From Procambarus clarkii (Eukaryota > Arthropoda > Malacostraca > Decapoda > Cambaridae): DNA of 64,000 nucleotides. The stretch's first letter is position 1. Each line of letters opens with the position of its first letter. A program made the translations under genes and the position numbers. Of the stretch, positions 1 to 54,312 are shown one piece after another. Under the pieces are notes generated by a model that saw nothing but the letters and a program-made list of their open reading frames with translations, was not told the DNA's origin and ran no database searches. The DNA is taken from positions 9,746,340 through 9,810,339 of the forward strand of contig NC_091228.1 in NCBI RefSeq assembly GCF_040958095.1. Reading direction: 5' to 3'.

Positions 1-3000
1 TGACCCTGGGAATATCAAAGAGATATTTATTTCTGGTGTGGTGATAATTTGTCCTATTACATCTGTCCAGGGAGAGTTTCAGAGCATGGTTTGCACTAAA
101 GAACAGGGTTTTGTAAATGTAGTTGACACAGGAGAATGTGTGGAGGGAGTTAATATTTAGCAAGTTTAGGGATTTAAACAAGGGAGCTGAGTGCTTCCTT
201 ATTCCTTCTACTTCCATTTCCACCAGCAATTCTGCAAACAATACTCCTCTGACACATGACAATCCCCATCCTCCAGACCCTTCTCTTTCACCCTCAGTTT
301 CGAACTCTGGACTTAGTAACACCTTTCGTGTTCCAAATAATCGTTCTGCTATTACCAACCTCACCAAGACCCCTTCCTGTACAAACTGTAGCATATATAT
401 CGATGACCAAACCAGCCAACGAACTACAGTTCCTTCTGTTCTGGCTCGCACTACAAACAACACAAAACCTAACTCTACACATTCATTAAATCATACAGTT
501 CAATGTACGGCCATTCTTTACAATTAGACACCTGGTGTATGATTTTATTGGGACTGGGCGTCCTGATGTGCTGCTTCTTAACAGCACTAACATCGCAAAC
601 TCATATAAAATCAAAAACTTTGGTTACTCATCTTACCAATCACCTGATGAATCACATGAAGGTGTTACCATACTCATAAAATCTTCCTATAAACATGAAC
701 TGATACACACTCCCTGACATCACAAACACTTTCTTTCCATAAAATTCCACACACAAATGGGTCTACTCACCATATGTACAACCTACAACCGTCCTAACAC
801 TGGCATCCCCATGCAAGACATCACAACTCTCTTAAACCACACTCACTTGCCTGTTTTCCTGTAGCAGACCTCATTGCACAACATCCTACATTCCTCTATA
901 GTAACATTAATCGGCACGGTCAACAGCTTCACCAAATATACGCCCAAAAACATCTATTCTTCCTTGGCCCTGACTTCCCCACTTTTTTTCAGTCATACAG
1001 GTTCTGGTAGACCTGATTTCATATTCACCAACAAACTTGACAAAAACCTTCAACACTACATTTAACCAGGACCCATTACGGGCTCTGATCATATTCCCCA
1101 AATTCTCAGTCTCTACCAATCCTATTCTCATCCCTGGCACTCCTCAATTATCATACCATATGGCAAATTGGGATATGTTCAAATAACACATTGATGACAC
1201 TGATCTCACATACGAGTACAATGACAAACTTCACACTGACATTGACACACAAGCACGCAACATACAAGACACCATCATTCATGCTGCAAACATCTCCATT
1301 CCAAAAACAACACACAAACAACATTTCACTTTCACCACTTCCATTCGCACAAAACACCTCTTAGCTTGTTATCATACTACATTCTTTCACAACATGCATC
1401 GTCATGGGCAAGTACTCTGGGACCTCACATCATTAAAAAAAACACATTCTTAACAGACTAGATGAATACCATACAAAACACTGGAGACACCTCATAGAAT
1501 AAGCAGAACAACATGGAAAACTGACACCTCAGGAATTCTGGAAACAAATCAAACTCTTACAAGGATCAACTCACACACCGTTTAAATACCTTCTACAGAA
1601 CAACAACAAAATCACTGATCCTGATGAAGTACTCAATATTTTTAAAAACCACAGAGAACAAATTTTTCAGCCACATCCTCCTGAACCAACTGCCCTTCCC
1701 AACATTAAAGTAGTTAAAGACTGGATACACCAAAACAGACAGGAAACCACACCTGACCTCATCCACCCTGACAACCTCAACTCACGCACTGAATTACAGA
1801 CTCCCCTGATTCCAGCTGATGTCAAGACAGCTCTCATGGGCACTCGTCGCAGAGCCCCTGGTGCGCCTGGCGTTGGACATACCCTCCTTAGACAACTCCC
1901 TGCTTCTATCATCGCTGCTCTCACTAACTTATTCAACGCCTCTCTTGCCTCTGGATATTTCACTCTCACCTTCAAATCTGCCACAGCTGTTCTTATTCCA
2001 AAACCTGGGAAACTTCACACTGACCCAAAGAACTATAGACCCATCAGCCTTCTAGAGACACTTGGCAAAATCTTTGAACGGCTGGTCAACATGAGACTCA
2101 GAACCCACCTAGAAGACAATGACTGACTGACTAACAAACAGTTTGGATTCCGGCCTCACCGGTCCACACATGACGCCTTAAACATCATGACCAATTACCT
2201 CACCATCAATCAGCATTAAAGACTTAAGACTTCACTCATCACTAAGGACGTTGAGAAGGCCTTTGACACTTTGACACTTTGGCATGACGGCCTAAAATTC
2301 AAACTATGCAATAACTTTAATCTTCCCCCTGTCACCACCAAACTTCTTTCTAACTACTTAGACAATAGGACAATGAGGATTAAGTTCCTCCGACATCACT
2401 GACTACTTCAACTTAAATGCCGGTGTTCCCCAAGGCTCTGTTCTTGCCCCGACACTCATTCATCAACGACATTTCTGACCCCTGTTCATCACACTTCTTT
2501 AACCATATGCTACGCTGATGATGTCTCTCACCTTGTCACCAGCAACACCATTGATACACTATTACGCAGAGCACAAACAGAACTCGATATTGTCACAGAA
2601 TGGGAGTATGACTGGCGCATAAAAACAAACTCCAACAAATAAAAAATCACCTACTTTTTCTGAAAAAGAACTCTACTCCCTATTCCTATTCAACTCTATT
2701 CACTCTCTCCTAATCCTACTAATATCTGTATTTCCTTCCACCATAGCTATAGACACCTGAACTATATGTTTAACACATCTCTAACCCTGTCCATGGAGGA
2801 CAGAAGAAAATGTATATATTCTGGTTAGCATTGTAAATGTGTGGCCACGTCCGTGGTAGAAAAAAAAAAACTTGATCGATAAGTACTCTTTCACAGAAAC
2901 ATACAACAGCTCTCCAAGCCATAAAAAAATCATACAGACTTAGATTTGCAGACCCTAACACAAAAATGCACCTCTATAAAGCACTTATTAGACCTCTCCT

Positions 3001-3400
3001 AACATACACTCCACTAGTTATTTCTTTATCCGCCCCTACTAATAAACTAAAGCTTCAGAGAATACAGAACAGAGCACTTCGATGGGTACTCAACACCCGA
3101 TGGGACGAGTTCAATACCAGCGAGTCTTCATGAAAGTACCAACATTCCTGCCCTCAATGTCTACTGGAAAACTGTATTAGATAAACAACTTGATAGACTA
3201 CTCACTTATCACGAATAACACCTTGACTTTCTCTTACACACTTTTAGACTACCACAAAACACCCACGATCTCTTCTCTACCATCCATGATCCTCCTCCTA
3301 ACTCTGTATTTCGATAAACTTTAGATCTCAACACCCAGCATCCACCATCCATAAATATACAGCTCTCAACACCCAGCACAAATCATCCGTAAAAGTTCAG
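1..3400 (+). pseudogene. Decayed jockey-group-like LINE (endonuclease + reverse transcriptase)
   Basis: This is a non-LTR retrotransposon ORF2 relic with many stops and frameshifts. About 535-1100 encodes pieces of an endonuclease/exonuclease/phosphatase domain, including GRPDFIFTN and a GSDH motif. About 1800-2640 encodes reverse-transcriptase blocks: KNYRPISLL near 2030, FGFRPHRSTHDA near 2145, a KAFDTLWHDGL block near 2260, GVPQGSVL near 2420 and the catalytic YADD near 2510. About 2930-3300 resembles the RT C-terminal region (LYKALIRPLLTYTPL). The opening 500 bases read as low-complexity Ser/Thr/Pro-rich protein, perhaps the end of ORF1. The copy cannot encode a working enzyme. The jockey-group assignment rests on motif style and is inference. 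Confidence 0.8.
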
Positions 3401-3509
3401 CCCTGATGCTTTTGAACCAATCACTGTGATGTTGTGAGTTTTGTGATGTCCCTGTTGTTGCCACTGAGACCCCCGACTGAGTACTTGCCTCGAATGCCGC
3501 AACCAAACG

Positions 3510-3655
3510 ACTCGCAGCTGGGTTTAGCCTTGGCTCTTTTTCTCCTACAAATCTACTTCCTCTCACCCCCCTTATCGTCTTCTGTCCTCACTTCCAAGCT
3601 CGCCCTTCGGGGTGTCTTATCCAGTATATATTCGGATTCAGAATCGTAAAAATCA
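3510..3655 (+). repeat. LINE 3'-UTR-like segment, copy 1
   Basis: A stretch starting CGCAGCTGGGTTTAGCC and running to CCAGTATATATTCG closes the reverse-transcriptase-bearing LINE relic. By eye it is roughly three-quarters identical to 5675-5815, which closes the neighbouring ORF1-only element. The shared stretch is probably the 3' UTR that a common reverse transcriptase recognises. Confidence 0.6.
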
Positions 3656-3824
3656 TTCAGAGAACTTTGCTTTAGGAGGTCAGAGATCACCCTGATCCGG
3701 TGCATTATACCGGTAAGAGACGGGAGACCTCTTAAGGAAAGTGCAACCCTCTAGACAAGGCTCTCTTAATTGCACCCAGCACTGCCGGGTGGGTAAACAT
3801 TGAGCAGCAACGAGGAGAGCCACC

Positions 3825-5384
3825 ATGATCTACCGGATCAAGGTAAGATTTAGAGGGGACCGGACCCTTACCCGGTCAGAGATCTCGGATTTGATCAGTA
3901 ACAAAACCAATGTTGCACCACTGGACGTCTTCATCAACGATGAAGGACATCAACTGGTGTACAGCAGTGCCACAGCTGTACAGGGTCTATTTGACCCCTC
4001 CAACCTTACTGTTCTCGAGGAGGCGGACATGATCCTCACCCCACCACGACACTACCTCGCAGCCAGGACGGTGTTTGTCCGGAGAGTGAGCTCCCTCCTG
4101 TCTGAAAAAGCTGCCACCCTCGTTGTCACCAGCATAAACGAACAGAATCTTTCCTTGTCTGCTGTCTCTGTAAAGTTCATTACTGTGCCGGACGGCCACC
4201 ACTCCACCATGAAGGTCTCCTTCACCTCGCCTAAGGAAACTACCTGTGATACTACCAATGGCTTCCGGTGCTTCGGCATCGCTTGCACACCCCGACAAAT
4301 CAGGAAAGAATACTACTACCAGCTTCAACAATACTTTAAGTGCTATAGCTATGAGCACTTTACGAAACAATGTCCATCACAGGACCAACGGTACAGCAAG
4401 TGCGCCGAAAATCACCACTTCAAACGATGCACCAACGACTTTCTCCAATGCCTTCTCTGCCAAGGTGACCATACTGCCGTCTCTGCCGAGTGCCCTCGAA
4501 GTCATACGGAAATACAGATGTCCGACGCCAGGAAAGCCAACACCACTCGTCGTGAACCATCAACGTTCAACGTGCAAGTCGCCAACTTCCCTGAGCTTCA
4601 GGGTGGGGGCGGAGCTTTTGCACAGCCTGCACGCCATTGGGGCCCTGGCTCCCAGTCCGCCAGCCAATCATCGACGCAGCTGCGACAGCCACAACCTCTC
4701 TTTGGGCAACCAACATGCCAGCCCTCATCACACCAGATGCTGCTCCCCAACAGGAATCACAGTACCATCTTCGGACTCATCCGCCTGGTTGAGATGATGG
4801 CTGGAACGAACTGCAAAGAATTCGCAGAAATTCTAAACATCCTATACACTGCCAATGGTCTACCAACATTTAATGTTCCTGAAGAACTCTTCACAACTAC
4901 AGCCTCAGCATCCGCCAGTGCTACGACTTCAGCTACATATACTTCTGCCCCTGACATGACCATCTTTCCAGTTGCACTGGCAGATATCATGTCTGCTGAC
5001 GCCCACCCTCTGCAACCTGCTACAGCTCCTGCTACAGATCCTGCAACATGCGATGCCAACATGCACACTGCTACTCCAGACCAACCATCTACTACTCCAG
5101 CTCTACCTGCGACTACACCCGCTTCACAGCAACCTACACCTAATGCTTCTGCAGACCTCCACCTGTCTTCTGATGACGACTCTACTGCCTGTGTTGACAC
5201 TGAAGCTCACTCACCACCCTTGGACTCGGAGGAGGATATTGATTCTTCAGCAGTAGCTGCATTGTGTCAACAACGTGACAACACTACATTTGGGTCTTCT
5301 GAATTCAGACAGCTTTCCAGCCGTATATATAACACGAGGTATAACGAATACGTGCAGAACCATCCAGGAGTTAATGTGAAGTGA
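3825..5384 (+). CDS. Intact LINE ORF1 (gag-like, zinc-knuckle) protein without a following ORF2
   Basis: A 519-codon uninterrupted frame begins at an ATG in good context (gagccaccATG). Residues about 173-223 hold three cysteine/histidine clusters resembling degenerate CCHC knuckles: CYSYEHFTKQC, CAENHHFKRC, and a clearer Cys-x2-Cys-x3-His-x6-Cys. This is typical of nucleic-acid-binding ORF1 proteins of jockey/I-group LINEs. A FNVQVANFPEL segment and an ILNILYTANGLPTFNVPEE segment recur in the element at 56602-58014. The C-terminal third is Ala/Thr/Pro-rich. No reverse transcriptase follows: about 290 bases after the stop comes the 3'-UTR-like repeat also found after the relic upstream. It is probably an RNA-binding protein of a mobile element, not a host gene. 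Confidence 0.75.
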   Translation: MIYRIKVRFRGDRTLTRSEISDLISNKTNVAPLDVFINDEGHQLVYSSATAVQGLFDPSNLTVLEEADMILTPPRHYLAARTVFVRRVSSLLSEKAATLVVTSINEQNLSLSAVSVKFITVPDGHHSTMKVSFTSPKETTCDTTNGFRCFGIACTPRQIRKEYYYQLQQYFKCYSYEHFTKQCPSQDQRYSKCAENHHFKRCTNDFLQCLLCQGDHTAVSAECPRSHTEIQMSDARKANTTRREPSTFNVQVANFPELQGGGGAFAQPARHWGPGSQSASQSSTQLRQPQPLFGQPTCQPSSHQMLLPNRNHSTIFGLIRLVEMMAGTNCKEFAEILNILYTANGLPTFNVPEELFTTTASASASATTSATYTSAPDMTIFPVALADIMSADAHPLQPATAPATDPATCDANMHTATPDQPSTTPALPATTPASQQPTPNASADLHLSSDDDSTACVDTEAHSPPLDSEEDIDSSAVAALCQQRDNTTFGSSEFRQLSSRIYNTRYNEYVQNHPGVNVK

Positions 5385-5671
5385 ACTGTCGACAATGTCA
5401 TAATCTTCAATGGATGCGATGAATCCACACTGGCTCCCGAACTCTTACCCAATGACTACGCTGAGTACGTGAAACTTCAAATGACTACACGAAGCATGAC
5501 AAAATAAAAGCATGACTTGGAGGTAAGAAGAAGAAAGAAGAAAGTAGAAAGAAGACACCATCAGAAGACAGACTGTCATCATCTTGAATGAAGAAGAACT
5601 ACTCACTGCCGCCCTTCCTGTCCCGAGTCAAAGCCTAGCCAGTTGTGGGGTTGTTTCAGCATCGACTTAAG

Positions 5672-5835
5672 ACACGCAGCTGGGTCAAGCCCTGGCACTT
5701 TTCTCTACAACTTCAGCGTTTCCTCTCACCGACTTCTCTTCAGCTGTCCCCACTTGAAGGCTCGCCCTATGGGCATCTTCTCCTGTATATTATTGTATTG
5801 TATATTGCGTAAAAATTATTATTGTATTCCAACGT
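5672..5835 (+). repeat. LINE 3'-UTR-like segment, copy 2
   Basis: This matches 3510-3655 (CGCAGCTGGGTCAAGCC onward, ending in a TGTATTGTATATTG-type AT-rich tail). It lies between the ORF1-only frame and the H2B pseudogene, so it marks the 3' end of the ORF1-only element. The histone leader begins within about 30 bases. Confidence 0.6.
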
Positions 5836-5857
5836 CGACACGAGCATCATCATCGTC

Positions 5858-6227
<370 letters not shown>

Positions 6228-6272
6228 ACGGCTGACTGCCGGTGATTGCTTGGCCGCAAACCAACAAAACTC

Positions 6273-6287
6273 GGCTCCATTGGAGCC
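6273..6287 (+). promoter_or_regulatory. Histone mRNA 3' stem-loop
   Basis: GGCTCC-ATT-GGAGCC followed by ACA sits 46 bases after the pseudogene stop. Canonical metazoan stem-loops have a 6-bp stem and a 4-base loop. Here the stem is perfect but the loop is one base short, consistent with a decayed copy. The stem-loop binds SLBP and replaces the poly(A) tail in replication-dependent histone mRNAs. Confidence 0.85.
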
Positions 6288-6409
6288 ACACTTTAATTTC
6301 TAAAGATATTGCGAGTGTTAGACACCATTACTATTATAACAAAAACCTCTGTCACTGAAAGCAAATAGCTAATAAAATTGGAATATATATATGAAACTGT
6401 CTGTGTCTT

Positions 6410-6930
<521 letters not shown>

Positions 6931-6957
6931 AACCTGTACACAGTACAGATTAAGAGA

Positions 6958-7364
6958 GAGACTACCTGTACACAGTACTCGTATTGTGTACAGGTAGTCA
7001 ACTAGTACTCGTATTGTGTACAGGTAGTCAACTAGTACTCGTACTGTGTACAGGTAGTTAACTAGTACTCGTACTGTGTACAGGTAGGCAACTAGTACTC
7101 GTACTGTGTACAGGTAGTTAACTAGTACTCGTACTGTGTACAGGTAGGCAACTAGTACTCGTACTGTGTACAGGTAGTCAACTAGTACTCGTACTGTGTA
7201 CAGGTAGTCAACTAGTACTCGTACTGTGTACAGGTAGTCAACTAGTACTCGTACTGTGTACAGGTAGTCAACTAGTACTCGTACTGTGTACAGGTAGTCA
7301 ACTAGTACTCGTACTCTGTACAGGTAGTCAACTAGTACTCGTACTCTGTACAGGTAGTCAACGA
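6958..7364. repeat. 30-bp minisatellite (GTACTGTGTACAGGTAG...)
   Basis: The unit is exactly 30 bp and contains GTACTGTGTACAGGTAGTC and AACTAGTACTC, with about 13 copies. The left edge (6961-6977) is an inverted copy of the unit core (CTACCTGTACACAGTAC), so the array begins with a hairpin-capable palindrome. Variation is limited to A/C, C/G and T/G changes. Confidence 0.95.
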
Positions 7365-7524
7365 GTGCTATTCACTGAAGGAAGGTGTTTAAGCCACATC
7401 CTCTGATATCTTCAACGACAGAGTCGTCAGACAAGTGTGATACCAGAATAGTTAAGCTATAACTCAGCAGGTACACCATGACTCGTACGCGGGGCATAAG
7501 GAGATAGACCTGTAGTCAATGATA

Positions 7525-7830
7525 GGTAAGCAGTGCTATCACCACCCCTACCCCCACCTGCAGGCGGACTATTTAGGTGGCAAGTGGGCAGGGAGTGCTA
7601 TCACCACCCCTACCCCCACCCGCAGGCGGACTATTTAGGTGGCAAGTGGGCAGGGAGTGAAAGCACCACCCCTACCCCCACCCGCAGGCGGACTATTTAG
7701 ATGGCAAGTGGGCAGGGAGTGCTATCACCACCCCTACCCCCACCCGCAGGCGGACTATTTAGGTGGCAAGTGAGCAGGGAGTGCTATCACCACCCCTACC
7801 CCCACCCGCGGCCGGATTATTTAGGCGGTG
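7525..7830. repeat. 62-bp minisatellite
   Basis: About five copies of a 62-bp unit containing GTGCTATCACCACCCCTACC and GCAGGCGGACTATTTAGG. Units contain CCCGCAGG and GGTAAG/GGCAAGTG-like strings, but no gene evidence accompanies them. Confidence 0.93.
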
Positions 7831-7989
7831 TGTGGGCCAGGCAGCACTCAGTACCCTTGGGCCCAGAGTGCTTTACACACACGCTTCAATTCACTCCATA
7901 CAAGTCAGTATTTACACTTAAAATTATTTTTGAGACATTCAAGAAAATCTGTTCTTGTAACATTAACATGATAATATATGTAAATCATT

Positions 7990-9712
7990 GCATGAAATAT
8001 ACCCAGTGTGCTGAATGCACCCAGTGTGAAGAATGCACCCAGTGTGCTGAATGCACCCAGTGTGAAGAATGCACCCAGTGTGAAGAATGCACCCAGTGTG
8101 ATGAATGTGCCCAGTGTGATGAATGTGCCCAGTGAAGAATGTGTCCAGTGTGTTGAATGTACCCAGTGTGCTGAATGTGCCCAATGTGCTGAATGTACCC
8201 AGTGTGCTGAATGTGTCCAGTGTGCTTAATGCACCAAGTGTGATGAATGCACCCAGTTTGCTGAAGGCAACCTTTGTGATGACTGCACCTAGTGTGACGA
8301 ATACACCCAGCGTGATGAATGTACCGAGTTTGCTGAATGCACCGAGTGTGATGCATGCACCCTGTGTGATATATACACCTTGCATGATAAATATACCGTG
8401 TGATGAATGCACAGAGTTTGTTGAATGCCCCTTGTGTGACGAATGCCCCTAGTGTGACGAATGCCCCTAGTGTGATGAATGCAATGTGTGATGAATGAAT
8501 CCAGTGTGCTGAATGTAGCCAGTGTGCCAAATGCACCCAGTGTGATAAATACATGCAATGTGCTTAATGCACCCATTGTGCTGAATGCACCTAGTGTGCT
8601 GAATGCACCCAGTATGCTGAATGTACCCAGTGTGATGAATACACCCAGTGTGCTGAAAAGACCTATTTTGCTGAATGAAACTAGTGTGATGAGTGCACTT
8701 AGTGTGCTAAATGCACCCAGTGAGATAAATACACGCAATGTGCTGAATGCGCCCAATGTGCTGAATGCGCCCAATGTGCTGAATGCCCCCAATGTGCTGA
8801 ATGCACCCTTTGTTAGGAAGGGTGTGATGTGAGGAAATGTGAGGAATGTAACTAGTGTGATGAATGCTTCCATTGTGATAAATGTATCCAGTCTGCTAAA
8901 TGCACCATGTGTGATGAATGTACCAAGTGTGCTGCATGCAACTGGAGTGTTGAATGCACATAGTGTGATGAATTCACCCAGTTCGTTTAATGCACCCAGT
9001 GTGCTGAATGCCTTCAGTGTGCTGAAGGAACCCAGTGTGCTGAATGCACCCAGTGTGCTGAATGCCTTCAGTGTGCTGAATGAACCCAGTGTGCTGAATG
9101 CACCCAGTGTGCTGAATGAACCCTGTGTGCTGAGTATACCCTGAGTGCTGAATGGACCCAATTCCTTAATGCGCCAAGTATGCTGAATGCCCCCATTGTG
9201 CATAAAACAGCCAGTGTGCTGAATGTGTTCAGTGTGCTTAATGCACCCAGTGTGCTGAACGCACCCAGTGTGCTGAATGTACCCTGTGTGCTGAATGCAC
9301 CCAGTGTGCTGAATGCACCCAGTGTGCTGAATGCACCTAGTGTGCTGAATGCACCCAGTGTGCTGAATGCACCCAGTGTGCTGAATGCACCCAGTGTGCT
9401 GAATGCACCCAGTGTGCTGAATGCACCCAGTGTGCTGAATGCACCCAGTGTGCTGAATGCACCTAGTGTGCTGAATGCACCCAGTGTGCTGAATGCACCC
9501 AGTGTGCTGAATGCACCTAGTGTGCTGAATGCACCCAGTGTGCTGAATGTACCCTGTGTGCTGAATGCACCCAGTGTGCTGAATGCACCCAGTGTGCTGA
9601 ATGCACCCAGTGTGCTGAATGTACCCTGTGTGCTGAATGCACCCAGTGTGCTGAATGCACCCAGTGTGCTGAATGCACCCCAGTGTGCCTAATGCACCTA
9701 ATGTGCTGAATA
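7990..9712. repeat. 18-bp minisatellite abutting host exon 1
   Basis: About 95 copies of an 18-bp unit (TGCTGAATGCACCCAGTG). They are degenerate at the left (7990-9200) and nearly perfect at the right (9240-9690), so homogenisation increases toward the exon. The period is a multiple of 3, which produces long spurious open frames on both strands. The array ends about 20 bases before the splice acceptor at 9731-9732. Confidence 0.97.
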
Positions 9713-9734
9713 TTCCCAAACCTGTGTTTCAGAC

Positions 9735-51589
<41,855 letters not shown>

Positions 51590-52318
51590 CCAGCAGTCTA
51601 TCTAATGAACTTTCACCTCGTCCTAAGGGACTATACCAGCTTCTGCTAAATATTTTCACAGCTTCTGAAGCTTTACGACAACGGCAGATTCACAGGCTAG
51701 CCTGGATCACAGTTCTTTGAACACACAACTCATGTACCAAGGATCTAATTTCGACATTACTGTATTTAAATTGCTTGCAAACAAGCTATTCATAGTTACT
51801 AACTCGTTAATAATATCCAGTTATCCCTACTGATTTATTGTTTTATTCTCTCCTGTAAACCTGCTACACCATTATACACATCATTCATTCATATCTTGTA
51901 ATTTCTTACATCTAAATTTATATTTCTGGCAAAGATTGAGTGGCCAGTGTTATGAACTCATGTAGCCTCATATATAGGAAAGTTTACCAGTGAATAATTC
52001 CTTTGTATTTATTTAGACTAAATTTAATCTCAGATATTTATTTATTCTTTCTAAGCAGACTGTATATTTTATTAGTAATCTTCACTGATAAACTTCCACT
52101 TCATACAATTTAAGGATTTATAATTTCAACCACACGAAAATTAATCAATGAGTTATTATTATTAGTTGGATTAATTATTGTAAAGTCATATTATTTCAAT
52201 CTACCAACGTTATGGGTATTATTTAAAACATATCACAGCTTAGCTGTCATAGTAGAAGTTCTGAGTATCCAAGCCGGACTCTATTCAGTCACGTGGATCA
52301 TGGCGTCGTTAAGATACA
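51590..52318 (+). other. sHSP 3' UTR (extent uncertain)
   Basis: AT-rich sequence with an AU-rich-element-like ATTTATTTATTC at about 52036. No AATAAA or ATTAAA occurs before 52318; the first AATAAA after the stop is at 52542, inside the transposon-like element. The 3' end of the mRNA cannot be placed from sequence alone. Confidence 0.5.
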
Positions 52319-54307
52319 GGGGCCAGATTCACGAAGCAGTTACGTTCGTACTTATGAGCGTTTTCCTTCTTAGCATCTTTCTTGCGGCTACGTCGGTATT
52401 CAGGTTGGCATTTAAGTATGAAAATCTTCGTAAGTACACACCGTCGCGCTAAGGACACTCTCGACCACACGTAGCTTTACGTAAACTAGATATAACTCAA
52501 TTGTTCTTTACTATACAACACGGAGGATCAATTTTATTATAAATAAACATTTTAGCTGGAGAGTCTCATCAAGAAGGAGTCCTTATTGTTAGCTATATAA
52601 GCATTCTCAACTTGAAACTTGTAGTAAATATGTCTTTTATGATAGTACAATTAGTTTTATAATAGCAATATATTATACCAGTAGTAATTAAAGTAAATAA
52701 ACACTGATGAACATGAAATATGAGAGGTGATGATCCCGTGCTGGTGGGAGCATTTACCACCACCAAATGCCCCTGTTCACCTAGCAATAAGTATAGCTAT
52801 CGGTGTACTTTAGCTATACATACCCATTATTAATTGATTTTGTTTGGTTTAATTTTTAAATTAAATCTGGGTGAGACATAAAAGAAAAATTATGCTGCAC
52901 ACATGATGTTAGGAAAGGGTAAAAATTTCAAAAACTTTTGTCATTGAATACCTAGGCATATAATTATGACTACATATATGGACTATTATGGCTTGTTAAA
53001 AAGAGAGAGAGAGGGGGGGGGGAAGAAGCAGGGGTCCAAGACCTCTTCCTGTTACACAATTTGGCTGTGTGTAACAATAAGTAATTATCAAAAGAAGGCA
53101 CCAAGCCGGGAAGGCTATGTAGCAGCATTGTGTGTAACAATAAACCTTTTTTTTTTTTAGCAGATAATGCACCTGTGAGTAAAACAAATCCTGTCAGCTG
53201 TAAAAATATTGATCCAGTTATTAACATAAAAGATATAATGCAACAAATTTTTAGGGTTTTTTAAACTATCATTTCTACTGTATATCCAAAGAAGTGAAAA
53301 ATTGAGACATACTACACAATTTAATGATTCAAAAGAATACAGTATTAATAACATTGTCGTCGTCTTTTCATCTTCTAGTGTGTCGTTTGGTCAACATTAC
53401 TAACATTACATATCAATATGGGATCTTAATGATCCATGGTTAACATTTATGATTTAATAAGGATAATATTGGTAATAATAAATATTAGCCCCCACTAGCA
53501 AAATCTAGGTACAGCACAAGAATATCTTCCAATAATCTTGAGTGTATGAAGTAATTACAGAGCTCAAAGTACCTCATACCATTTGGACTGAAGTCACTGA
53601 TAACAGTGAAATCACAAATATAGTGTTGGAGAGTATGTCCACTTAAGTAGGACTGAAAACATGTTTTTTTCACCCAGAGGTTTATAAACCCATGGAACTG
53701 CCTAAATCCTGAAGCCGTTAATGCCAAAATCCAGCTAGAAAATATCATTAGGACAATTGGCGGGACCTTTAAAAACGAGGTGGCTTGTTTCTGTCCTCGT
53801 CGAGGCCACTAGATAGTTTGTGGCCCTTGAGTAAATTTAGGTAAATGTATACGTAAATAAATACCATCGCTTCTCAAGTCTTGGAAGCGAAAAGGAAAGC
53901 CACACAATATCTCTTAGAATTACGTAGGTAAAAAAAAAATATATAACATATTTGTTTACTGCAATGACGGTGCTGGCTGTAGAAGTTGAAAAACCTAGTT
54001 TTACTTCAAAATGTACAAATTTTATAAGAAAATTTGATGTAAATATGTGGCAATTGAACACGGGTAAGCTCCGATATGTCAGCGTCATGATTGGCTACAG
54101 CTGTAAGGTGAAAAATGCTACCTTCTCTCTGATTGGCCAAACGAAACGCCCTAGTGACCTCTAACGAGACTTAAGTGAAATTGCTAAAATCTTCGTAAGT
54201 ACATCTTTCTGAACTGGACGTAGGAACGTCCATAGGCAATACTTAGGAACCTTCATAGCACACTTACTTACGAAGACATACATGGAGCTTCGTGAATCTA
54301 GGACCAG
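52319..54307. mobile_element. DNA-transposon-like element with short inverted ends
   Basis: The left end GGGGCCAGATTCACGAAGC and the reverse complement of the right end TGGTCCTAGATTCACGAAGC match over about 19 bases. Sub-terminal CTTCGTAAGTA motifs recur in both orientations. No transposase frame is visible in the 2 kb. It contains T-runs, a GA/G tract at 52999-53028 and AATAAA sites at 52542 and 52694. Non-autonomous or decayed; superfamily unknown. Confidence 0.5.
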
Positions 54308-54312
54308 ATCCG

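Noticed and set aside
3987-4370. 127-codon minus-strand frame opposite the LINE ORF1, and similar shadows at 4757-5200
   Set aside because: Antisense shadows of the 519-codon frame with no recognisable domain.
8289-9719. 476-codon minus-strand frame of CIQHTG repeats and matching plus-strand frames
   Set aside because: The 18-bp repeat period is a multiple of three, so stops are absent by chance in several frames.
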